From Cyanothece sp. UBA12306 (GTDB taxonomy: Bacteria; Cyanobacteriota; Cyanobacteriia; Cyanobacteriales; Microcystaceae), in the NCBI GenBank assembly GCA_003448685.1, contig DLXW01000156.1, positions 1 through 6,005 on the forward strand: a stretch of 6,005 nucleotides of DNA, read 5' to 3'. Under the pieces are notes generated by a model that was not told the origin of the DNA, ran no database searches, and saw nothing but the letters and a program-made list of their open reading frames with translations. The translations under genes were made by a program, and so were the position numbers. The stretch's first letter is position 1; each line of letters starts with the position of its first letter. Positions 1 through 6,005 of the stretch are shown here, in pieces.

Positions 1-2
1 CA

Positions 3-818
3 GGATTGTACGAAAAAATTGCCCCCCAAGATGCTTACAAAACACCGATTAACTTTTCATCGGTTATTCAGGGAGCTTTGAGTAATGCTTCTCCGGCTGG
101 CTATAATGTAACATTTATTTATCCTGAAGAAGGACTTAACACATTAGCTCAGCGCATGGCAAAACGCTGCCAGATTAATTACGGCAAAAGAGTGGTCAAA
201 ATCGATGTACAAGATAACACACTCTACTTTGATGATGGTAGTCAAAGCAACTACGAGCAATTAATTTCTACTTTGCCACTTAATCAGATGATGACGATGA
301 CGGGACTAACAGTTGAGGAAAAACCCGACCCCTATACATCAGTTTTAGTCTTAAATATTGGTGCAGTACGAGGAAGCCGTTGTCCTGATGATCATTGGTT
401 GTATAATCCAGATGCTACGTCCGGATTTCATCGGGTCGGTTTCTATAGTAATGTTGATCCTTTATTTTTACCCAAGTCCGCCCAGAAAACTGGCAATCGC
501 GTAAGTATTTATGTAGAAAGGGCTTATATTGGTGGTTTAAAACCGACAGATGAGCAAATAGCTAGTTATGCTCGTGATGTGGTCAATGAGTTACAAAACT
601 GGGGTTTTATTGATCAAGTAGAAGTCGTTGATCCAACCTGGATTGATGTTGCTTATACTTGGTCATGGCCAGGTTCTAGTTGGAAAAAACAGACCTTAGA
701 ATTGTTAGAAAAACACCAGATCTATCAAGTAGGACGTTATGGACGTTGGATCTTTCAAGGTATTGCGGCCTCTATTCAAGATGGCTTTTATGTTGGGGCA
801 AGTTTTGCCGAAAAATAA
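3..818 (+). CDS. FAD/NAD(P)-dependent amine-oxidase-like oxidoreductase, C-terminal part (5' end outside window)
   Basis: The reading frame is already open at the window edge: the codon before the apparent TTG at position 6 is GGA and no start signal precedes it. About 271 C-terminal residues are present, so a full protein of roughly 430 residues would lack its N-terminal FAD-binding Rossmann motif here. Counting from the TTG codon, I see a YPEEGLNTLAQRM segment (39-51), a dG..s.yeqLISTLPL stretch (77-92) like the substrate/FAD-domain junction of protoporphyrinogen-oxidase and UDP-galactopyranose-mutase relatives, an FHRVGFYSN segment (141-149), and a C-terminal GRYGRWIFQGIAASIQDG block (243-260), which in this fold closes over the flavin. 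Such proteins are frequent in cyanobacterial polysaccharide clusters, and an 11-bp gap to a glycosyltransferase fits that. True protoporphyrinogen oxidase is less likely from context. Family assignment is fairly secure; the substrate is unknown. Confidence 0.8.
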   Translation, partial: GLYEKIAPQDAYKTPINFSSVIQGALSNASPAGYNVTFIYPEEGLNTLAQRMAKRCQINYGKRVVKIDVQDNTLYFDDGSQSNYEQLISTLPLNQMMTMTGLTVEEKPDPYTSVLVLNIGAVRGSRCPDDHWLYNPDATSGFHRVGFYSNVDPLFLPKSAQKTGNRVSIYVERAYIGGLKPTDEQIASYARDVVNELQNWGFIDQVEVVDPTWIDVAYTWSWPGSSWKKQTLELLEKHQIYQVGRYGRWIFQGIAASIQDGFYVGASFAEK

Positions 819-829
819 GGGAATTACAA

Positions 830-2041
830 ATGCTAGATTTTAAGGCTAAGAACATAGAGAAGTCTGACTATCACGGTGAGGGAAAATCTGACTCTGGTCA
901 GCAAGTGGTTTCTCTTGCTTATCGTCCTCGCCAAGGCCCAACGGGTGGACCAGGAGGTGTTCTATTTGTTCAAGAAAATATCTTAGGGAATAATTTGGAT
1001 GGTATTAGTCTTGATTATGAATATAAACCCCCAGTTGAGCCTTCTGTCAACAACAAGATTAATCAAATTGCGAATTTGCTGGGCTTTCTACCCAGAACAA
1101 TAAAAGCAGCCTTCTGGGCTTGGTCATTGGCTAAAAAAAGGACTGATGCACGATTTATTGTCCATGAACCTGAATCTGCTTTAGGTTTAGCTCTGGCCAA
1201 TGCTAAATATATTTTAATCTATCATCAACAAGGCTCTCTTGTTTGTGAACTAAAGGGTATTGATATAGACTTGCGTTTTCATCAAGTCATGGTCTTGCAT
1301 TTGATTGAAGCTTGGGTTTTTCGTAAAGCATTGCGTGTCTATTTCCCCAGTATTGGGGCACAAAAAGTTTATCTGGAAACCGCCAAGCTGAATCGTGCCA
1401 ATTCATTTTGTGGAGGTGAGCCCATCTACAATACAATTTTGACAGATGATGAGGAAATTAATCAAGAAGACTTAGAAATTATCAATAATTTATCCCAAAA
1501 AGAGCTTGTTTTTTTATCGGTTGGGTCTTTGTATGAAGCCAAAGGGATTGATCGTATTCCCCAGTTTTTAACTCTTTTTAAATCCTACCATCAAGTAGAT
1601 TTTACTTGGATTGTTGTAGGACAAGGAGTGTTAGAGTCTAAAATTAAAGCATCAATTTTTAAAGGAAACTTAGAAGAAAATACTCAACTAATAACTCACA
1701 AAAGACTGGGACATCCTGCTATTTTGAAACTAATGGAAATAGCCAATTGCTATATCATGTTACATCGCCGTTCAATTTTTGATTTTGCTACCCTTGAAGC
1801 AATGCGTGCTGGATGTGCAGTCGTTCTTTCAGATATTGGTGGTAATCCTGAATTTAATATTAATAATAATGTCATTTTAGTTAAAGAAAATAATATGGAA
1901 GCCATTGTTCAAGAGCTTTCTTTTCAAAAACTCAAAGAATTAGGAACCAAAAATCAGAAAATTTTTCAGGATAGATTTTCTACTCAAAATTTTAAAACAA
2001 GATACAAAAAGGCTATCTTAAAATTAATTGAAACAGTCTAA
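830..2041 (+). CDS. GT4-type glycosyltransferase (glycosyltransferases group 1)
   Basis: A 403-residue cytosolic or membrane-peripheral sugar transferase with the GT-B two-domain layout. The frame stays open upstream to 680, but that part is the shifted 3' end of the preceding gene. The ATG at 830, 11 bp after that gene's stop with a weak AAGGGAA ribosome site, is the sensible start. The N-terminal domain has RQGPTGGPGGVLFVQENILG (34-53), resembling the glycine-rich donor/acceptor loop, and YHQQGS (131-136). The C-terminal domain begins at LVFLSVGSLYEAKGIDRIP (226-244), followed by the VVGQG strand (262-266). The nucleotide-sugar signature is at 315-337 (SIFDFATLEAMRAGCAVVLS then DIG). In the usual E-x7-E motif the second Glu is E323, but the first position is Ser315. 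Family is secure. Donor and acceptor sugars are unknown; the neighbours suggest a surface polysaccharide. Confidence 0.88.
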   Translation: MLDFKAKNIEKSDYHGEGKSDSGQQVVSLAYRPRQGPTGGPGGVLFVQENILGNNLDGISLDYEYKPPVEPSVNNKINQIANLLGFLPRTIKAAFWAWSLAKKRTDARFIVHEPESALGLALANAKYILIYHQQGSLVCELKGIDIDLRFHQVMVLHLIEAWVFRKALRVYFPSIGAQKVYLETAKLNRANSFCGGEPIYNTILTDDEEINQEDLEIINNLSQKELVFLSVGSLYEAKGIDRIPQFLTLFKSYHQVDFTWIVVGQGVLESKIKASIFKGNLEENTQLITHKRLGHPAILKLMEIANCYIMLHRRSIFDFATLEAMRAGCAVVLSDIGGNPEFNINNNVILVKENNMEAIVQELSFQKLKELGTKNQKIFQDRFSTQNFKTRYKKAILKLIETV

Positions 2042-2092
2042 ATCTACAAGTTTTGAGTATATTGACAAAGTTGATAAAAAGATTCCATATTC

Positions 2093-2099
2093 AGGAGGT
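2093..2099 (+). promoter_or_regulatory. Strong Shine-Dalgarno (AGGAGGT) for the methyltransferase
   Basis: AGGAGGT is a near-perfect anti-16S match, the best in the window. It lies 12 bases before the ATG at 2112, longer than the usual 5-9. No in-frame start lies closer, because a TAA occupies 2103-2105 in that frame. It therefore fixes the start at 2112 and may give this gene its own translation initiation independent of the upstream glycosyltransferase. Confidence 0.7.
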
Positions 2100-2111
2100 A
2101 AATAAACTGTA

Positions 2112-2948
2112 ATGAGAGAAAAAACTAAAAAGATATTGCAATATAAAGACCTATATCTTAATCAGATTTTTAGACGTATTATTACCCAAAACTTTTCTTC
2201 AGGAAAAGTTGCACTAGGAGAAAGAAACACTTATACAAATCCTCTATTTCCATTAGATTGGATACGGGTTGATTGGCAAGATGCTGATTATAATATCAAT
2301 CTCAGTCAATCTCCTAATTTACCATTTAAAGATAATTCTCAAAAATTGCTATATTCAGCACATATGATTGAGCATTTATCTAGTCAGAGTCTTCCTAAAC
2401 TCTTGAAGGAATGTTACAGAATTTTGAAACCAGGAGGTAGAATTCGTTTTGAATGTCCAGATGCAGAGAAATTAATTAATTTATATCTTGCAAATGACGA
2501 AAAAATGCTTAGTCATTTCCGTAAGTTTAGACAAGAGATTTTGATTAACAAATTTGGTTATCCAGAACATTATATAGAAGATCATCTTAGTGTTCTTGGT
2601 GAAATATCAAATTATATTGTTGAAGGAGAATGGGTTCATGTTCCTGTTTATGTTCCAAAAGATGAATTTGACAAAAAATTAGAAACCCTTAGTTTCGATC
2701 AGTTTTTTGATTGGTGTATTTCATTACAAACTCCTGAACAACATCAAAGTGGGGGTCATCAGAGTGCAATTTACTTTTCTAAGCTTTGTCTGATGTTAGA
2801 AAAAGTTGGTTTTACCAATGTAACAAAAGTTGATTTTGGTGAGACAACTATTCCTGAACTAAAATTAAATAATGGATTTTGGAGTATTAAAGAAAAACCT
2901 CATCGTAGTTTTTATTCACTCTTTATTGAAGCAGAAAAACTTAATTAA
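2112..2948 (+). CDS. Class I SAM-dependent methyltransferase (Methyltransf_11-like)
   Basis: A 278-residue soluble protein, probably transferring a methyl group from S-adenosylmethionine to a sugar or glycolipid. Visible motifs are IRVDW (51-55), with the acidic residue D54 expected to hold the SAM ribose; LPF (70-72) and YSAHMIEHL (81-89), the motif-II/III region; and ECYRILKPGGRIRFECPD (100-117), the very typical post-motif strand of this superfamily. A C-terminal strand, RSFYSLFIEAEK (265-276), fits beta-7. The canonical glycine-rich motif I (LGxGxG) is not recognisable: the place is taken by KVALGERN (32-39), as in short COG4627-like methyltransferases. An inserted segment around 130-215 is probably a lid or acceptor domain. 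It lies 70 bp after the glycosyltransferase and 53 bp before an oxygenase, in AT-rich DNA. Fold secure, acceptor unknown. Confidence 0.82.
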   Translation: MREKTKKILQYKDLYLNQIFRRIITQNFSSGKVALGERNTYTNPLFPLDWIRVDWQDADYNINLSQSPNLPFKDNSQKLLYSAHMIEHLSSQSLPKLLKECYRILKPGGRIRFECPDAEKLINLYLANDEKMLSHFRKFRQEILINKFGYPEHYIEDHLSVLGEISNYIVEGEWVHVPVYVPKDEFDKKLETLSFDQFFDWCISLQTPEQHQSGGHQSAIYFSKLCLMLEKVGFTNVTKVDFGETTIPELKLNNGFWSIKEKPHRSFYSLFIEAEKLN

Positions 2949-2971
2949 GTAATTCGATTAATCAAGTAATT
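2942..2971 (+). repeat. Short direct repeat, two copies of about 13 bp
   Basis: TAATTAAGTAATT (2942-2954) and TAATCAAGTAATT (2959-2971) differ at one base and are offset by 17 bp. The first copy includes the TAA stop of the methyltransferase gene. It lies in the AT-rich gap before the dioxygenase. It could be a slippage product or two sites for a DNA-binding protein; in DNA this AT-rich, chance is also possible. Confidence 0.35.
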
Positions 2972-3001
2972 TATCGTCTAAAAAACTATATTCAATAAAT
3001 T

Positions 3002-3886
3002 ATGATAGCAACAAACTATAATAGTATTCAACTGATTCAAACTGATGGTTATATGGTGATTAGAAATGTTTTCTCTGCTAAGGAGATTAGCAGCTTAAGA
3101 AAAACTGTCAAGAATCACTTTAAAAATCAAGGACTATTGGCAAATTCAGGATTAACTCAACCCAATGCTGCGGTTGAAGTTTCTGATCTTGGCTGGTTAT
3201 TTTACCATCCTAAAATTTTAGATGTAATGCGTCAATTGTTAGGACAAGAAGACATAATGTTTACCAGTCATTGTGATATTCATTGTCGGACTTTATCAGC
3301 ATGGCATAAAGATGATGGAATGGGAGTGATGGAGGGAGGCTATTTTGGGTTTCCTGCTTATGATAAAGAAGACTGTCGAGTGTATAAAGTTGCTCTTTAT
3401 CTGCAAGATCACGCTCAGAATATTGGAGGATTAACTGTTAGAAAAGGATCTCATAAATTTGCAGAAGTTGATAAAGGAGAAGAAGTTTATATTAAAACAA
3501 AAGCAGGAGATATTGTGGTTTTTGATGTTCGTTTAAATCATACTGGGCAGCAAGATATTCTTCCTTTTCTATGGTTAGAGAAACCCAATTTTTTGTTAAG
3601 AAAAATTATGAAAAAAATTTTTCAAACTGAGGCAAAACAATCAAAAAAATATCTCAAAAAACTTTATGAAATTCTGTTTGGAGAAAGATTATCTATTTTC
3701 TTTACCTATGGATTACCAAATGATTATACTAAGAATTTTTCTGTTAATAATATGAAACGTCAATTATGGCAAAATAAAAATGCTAATATATTTCTGTCTC
3801 CAGCAACTCGCCAGCAATTTATTAAGAATAATGTTCTTGTAGCAGAAGAATATTTTTCTGAACTTGTAAATGAAAATAAAAGCTGA
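3002..3886 (+). CDS. Phytanoyl-CoA dioxygenase (PhyH)-like Fe(II)/2-oxoglutarate oxygenase
   Basis: A 294-residue soluble non-haem iron oxygenase, expected to hydroxylate or otherwise oxidise a small molecule, lipid or sugar with O2 and 2-oxoglutarate. The start is supported by the family N-terminus LIQTDGYMVIRNVFSAKEIS (11-30); no Shine-Dalgarno precedes the ATG. The iron triad is visible: H102 and D104 in SAWHKDDG (99-106), and H180 in GDIVVFDVRLNHTGQ (169-183). IGGLTVRKGSHKF (141-153) is the usual strand and turn before the distal histidine. R229 in GERLSIFFTYG (227-237) is the likely 2-oxoglutarate carboxylate ligand, but it is unusually far from H180 because of a lysine-rich insertion (about 190-226). 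The position beside a methyltransferase and a glycosyltransferase suggests glycan or lipid tailoring. Family secure, substrate unknown. Confidence 0.85.
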   Translation: MIATNYNSIQLIQTDGYMVIRNVFSAKEISSLRKTVKNHFKNQGLLANSGLTQPNAAVEVSDLGWLFYHPKILDVMRQLLGQEDIMFTSHCDIHCRTLSAWHKDDGMGVMEGGYFGFPAYDKEDCRVYKVALYLQDHAQNIGGLTVRKGSHKFAEVDKGEEVYIKTKAGDIVVFDVRLNHTGQQDILPFLWLEKPNFLLRKIMKKIFQTEAKQSKKYLKKLYEILFGERLSIFFTYGLPNDYTKNFSVNNMKRQLWQNKNANIFLSPATRQQFIKNNVLVAEEYFSELVNENKS

Positions 3887-3917
3887 CTTTTCTGTCACTC
3901 AATCTCTTGAAAAAGTT

Positions 3918-3923
3918 GAAGGA
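3918..3923 (+). promoter_or_regulatory. Ribosome binding site for the DUF423 gene
   Basis: GAAGGA lies 9 bases before the ATG at 3933, a normal spacing. It supports that ATG as the start. No promoter is evident in the 46-bp gap behind the dioxygenase gene. Confidence 0.5.
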
Positions 3924-3932
3924 ACAAACTAA

Positions 3933-4310
3933 ATGGTGAGAATTTTTCAGTTAATTGCCTCAATTTTGGGAGGATTAGCTGTTGCTGGCGGAGCATTTGC
4001 CAGTCATGCTTTAAGAAATCAATTAAGCGATCGCGCTTTAGAAATTTTTGAGACGGGGATCAAATATCAGATGTACCATGCCTTAGCCTTATTATTAGTA
4101 GCTTTGTTGTTAAAAAGCCAAGAAAATCAACCTTTCTCAATGGTAGTGGCTGGATGGGCATTTATTCTAGGGATTATTATTTTTTCTGGCAGTCTTTATA
4201 TCCTGAGTTTAACAGGAATTAAATGGTTAGGGGCGATTACTCCCCTTGGTGGGGTCGCTTTTTTGATTGGTTGGACAAGTTTAGCGATCGCGGCTGGAAA
4301 TTCCCAATAA
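3933..4310 (+). CDS. DUF423/YgdD-family small inner-membrane protein
   Basis: A 125-residue hydrophobic protein with about four membrane helices, roughly at residues 4-22, 46-61, 69-92 and 98-120. Family hallmarks are present in order: GGAFASHALRNQL (19-31), KYQMYHALALL (44-54), AGWAFILGIIIFSGSLYILSLTG (73-95) and LGAITPLGGVAFLIGW (99-114). The length is typical for the family. The molecular function of DUF423 proteins is not established, so none is assigned. Unlike the three genes before it, this one carries two HIP1 octamers and looks like conserved core genome, so its closeness to the dioxygenase gene (46 bp) may be accidental. Confidence 0.9.
   Translation: MVRIFQLIASILGGLAVAGGAFASHALRNQLSDRALEIFETGIKYQMYHALALLLVALLLKSQENQPFSMVVAGWAFILGIIIFSGSLYILSLTGIKWLGAITPLGGVAFLIGWTSLAIAAGNSQ
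4027..4034. repeat. HIP1 octamer GCGATCGC
   Basis: A perfect copy of the highly iterated palindrome found across many cyanobacterial genomes, here inside the DUF423 gene. Useful as a lineage marker. Confidence 0.85.
4284..4291. repeat. HIP1 octamer GCGATCGC
   Basis: Second perfect HIP1 copy, near the 3' end of the DUF423 gene. Near-matches GCGATCGT (4978-4985) and GCGATCGA (5533-5540) occur in sqdB. None was seen in the glycosyltransferase, methyltransferase or dioxygenase genes. Confidence 0.85.
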
Positions 4311-4410
4311 TTGACTGTTATCAAATCTTAAAATAAGAATTGCTGGACTCGATATTTTTAAAGGCCGTGAATATGGTATAACAGATCCAGTCAGTACAAG
4401 ACTTTAAAAC
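4311..4410. other. Intergenic stretch between DUF423 and the structured region
   Basis: No gene is supported here. TTGAC directly follows the DUF423 stop (4311-4315). A small hairpin TCTTA/TAAGA with an AAA loop lies at 4326-4338, and CTGGA (4343-4347) can pair with TCCAG (4386-4390). These could be the left end of the IS605-type element proposed for the region downstream, but I cannot fix a left boundary. No U-tailed terminator for the upstream genes is visible. Confidence 0.4.
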
Positions 4411-4416
4411 CTACCG

Positions 4417-4614
4417 GGGGACTTTCGGAAAGTTTACGCCCAACACCTGAATCGGCAGGGTTTATGGTTTGGCTTTGCTCGCCATAAAGGAAAGATCACT
4501 ACGCCCATGTTGGCTAGCTTAGTGAGCCTGGGAACTTGTGAAAACAAGATAATAACCATCCCTTAAGGGATTAGTTGTGAATCTTCCTATCTTCTATTTT
4601 AGGGAGAGGGTCAA
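4417..4614 (+). ncRNA. Candidate structured RNA: TnpB/IscB-type guide RNA scaffold (reRNA/omegaRNA)
   Basis: Seven local stems follow each other: ACTTT/AAAGT with loop CGG (4421-4433), closable by GGG/CCC; CCTG/CAGG (4446-4459); TTTATGG/CCATAAA (4461-4488); CCCA+GGCT/AGCC+TGGG with a bulge (4504-4532); CTTGT-GAAA-ACAAG, a GNRA tetraloop hairpin (4535-4548); ATCCC-TTAA-GGGAT (4558-4571); and CTTCCTA/TAGGGAG (4583-4606). In IS605-type elements the TnpB guide RNA ends at the element's right end and continues into flanking DNA as guide, which here would begin at 4615. CCCTTAAGGGATTAG (4560-4574) also resembles, from memory, a segment near the 5' end of a known IscB omegaRNA. Expression and function are inferred, not shown. 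Confidence 0.45.
4579..4614 (+). repeat. IS605-type right-end hairpin (GAAT - stem-loop - TCAA)
   Basis: GAAT at 4579-4582 abuts a stem of CTTCCTA (4583-4589) and TAGGGAG (4600-4606), seven pairs including one G-T, around a 10-nt loop. AGGG then leads to TCAA (4611-4614), after which the element would end. GAAT and TCAA are the guide and cleavage tetranucleotides described for the right end of IS608. Confidence 0.6.
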
Positions 4615-5859
<1,245 letters not shown>

Positions 5860-5883
5860 GAGAATATTGAGGGTTGACAATAA

Positions 5884-5912
5884 GCTAAAACGCACGTTAA
5901 ATGCGTTTTAGC
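5884..5912 (+). terminator. Terminator-like perfect inverted repeat after sqdB
   Basis: GCTAAAACGCA (5884-5894) and TGCGTTTTAGC (5902-5912) are exact 11-bp complements around the 7-nt loop CGTTAAA. TTGAC (5874-5878) and GTCAA (5915-5919) can extend the stem across a small asymmetric internal loop. The core CGCA/TGCG is flanked by AAAA on one side and TTTT on the other, as in a bidirectional intrinsic terminator, though the T tract is inside the full stem. It lies 25 bp beyond the sqdB stop. A protein-binding operator is a weaker alternative. Confidence 0.65.
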
Positions 5913-5990
5913 AAGTCAAAAGGTAAATTCCTAAATATATAGCAATCAGTAATCATATGTGAGAAACCAGAACTATTAGGACATAATATA

Positions 5991-6001
5991 GCGCTACGCG
6001 C
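5991..6001. repeat. Short GC-rich palindrome GCGC-TAC-GCGC at window edge
   Basis: An 11-base dyad, far more GC-rich than the AT-rich DNA before it, followed by AATT at the window end. Similar GCGCTACGCGC cores recur as dispersed repeats in some cyanobacterial genomes to my knowledge, but only one copy is in view. No gene is visible from 5860 to the end. Confidence 0.35.
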
Positions 6002-6005
6002 AATT

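Larger units (their letters stand above)
4411..4614 (+). mobile_element. tnpB-less remnant or non-autonomous IS200/IS605-family element (right part)
   Basis: The right end is well defined by GAAT (4579-4582), a 7-bp hairpin, the linker AGGG, and TCAA (4611-4614). That is the GR guide, imperfect hairpin and CR cleavage arrangement of IS608-type single-strand transposons. Upstream lies about 160 bp of closely packed hairpins and no transposase ORF: all forward frames are broken, and neither the Y1 transposase (HUH) nor TnpB (RuvC, zinc finger) can be read. The left boundary is uncertain. If the TTGAC at 4311-4315 was the target, the element would be 4316-4614, about 299 bp. Right end seen in sequence; family assignment from known IS200/IS605 ends; non-autonomous status inferred. 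Alternatives are a stand-alone structured RNA gene or an IscB-type (HEARO) relic. Confidence 0.6.

Noticed and set aside
680..829. Upstream extension of the glycosyltransferase reading frame to an ATG at 680
   Set aside because: This stretch is the well-conserved C-terminal coding region of the oxidoreductase in another frame. Its translation has no family resemblance, and the ATG at 830 fits spacing and the GT N-terminus.
2062..2091. TTGACA (2062-2067) with CATATT (2086-2091) as a promoter for the methyltransferase
   Set aside because: The spacer is 18 bp and the -10 is poor. Transcription would start at about the Shine-Dalgarno at 2093-2099, removing or truncating it.
3017..3022. TATAAT hexamer as a -10 element
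   Set aside because: It lies inside the dioxygenase coding region just after its start and has no -35 partner; expected by chance in AT-rich DNA.
4405..4565. Open stretch (…RKVYAQHLNRQGLWFGF…) as a gene or a TnpB C-terminal remnant
   Set aside because: It lacks a proper start, shows no zinc-finger cysteines or RuvC residues, and coincides with strong RNA hairpins, so the translation is probably incidental.
4558..4571. CRISPR repeat
   Set aside because: The palindrome resembles the stem of some cyanobacterial CRISPR repeats, but it occurs once, with no regularly spaced second copy.
4417..4614. Housekeeping RNA (RNase P RNA, tmRNA, 6S or SRP RNA) or a known riboswitch for sqdB
   Set aside because: None of the conserved core sequences of these RNAs that I can recall is present, and the region ends in an IS605-type right end about 90 bp before sqdB.

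Overview
The window looks like chromosomal DNA from a unicellular, low-GC cyanobacterium. Three things point there. A complete UDP-sulfoquinovose synthase gene (sqdB) is present, the lipid enzyme of thylakoid-bearing organisms. Two perfect HIP1 octamers (GCGATCGC) lie in the DUF423 gene, with two near-matches in sqdB. An IS200/IS605-type right end of a style common in cyanobacteria sits between those two genes. All real genes are on the + strand.

Layout. Positions 3-818 hold the 3' two thirds of an FAD/NAD(P)-dependent amine-oxidase-like oxidoreductase, cut by the window edge. It is followed after 11 bp by a GT4-type glycosyltransferase (830-2041), then a class I SAM-dependent methyltransferase (2112-2948), a phytanoyl-CoA dioxygenase-like Fe(II)/2-oxoglutarate oxygenase (3002-3886) and a small four-helix DUF423/YgdD membrane protein (3933-4310). 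Gaps are 11-70 bp and no convincing terminator separates them, so the first four and perhaps DUF423 may be one transcription unit. The first four read as the tail of a surface-glycan (exopolysaccharide, LPS or capsule) cluster: an oxidoreductase that may act on a nucleotide sugar or sugar lipid, a sugar transferase, and two tailoring enzymes. The real substrates cannot be read from sequence.

The 394-bp gap 4311-4704 is the most unusual part. It has no supportable gene. Positions 4417-4614 form a run of about seven local hairpins ending in GAAT-hairpin-GAGGG-TCAA, the arrangement of an IS200/IS605-family right end (guide tetranucleotide, imperfect hairpin, cleavage tetranucleotide). I interpret it as a tnpB-less, non-autonomous or decayed IS605-type element keeping its right end and probably its guide-RNA (reRNA/omegaRNA) scaffold. 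It sits about 90 bp upstream of sqdB.

sqdB (4705-5859) is intact with all catalytic residues visible. It is followed by an 11-bp perfect inverted repeat with A and T tracts on its two sides, best read as a terminator. The last 100 bp carry no gene, only a short GC-rich palindrome at the window edge that may belong to a dispersed repeat.
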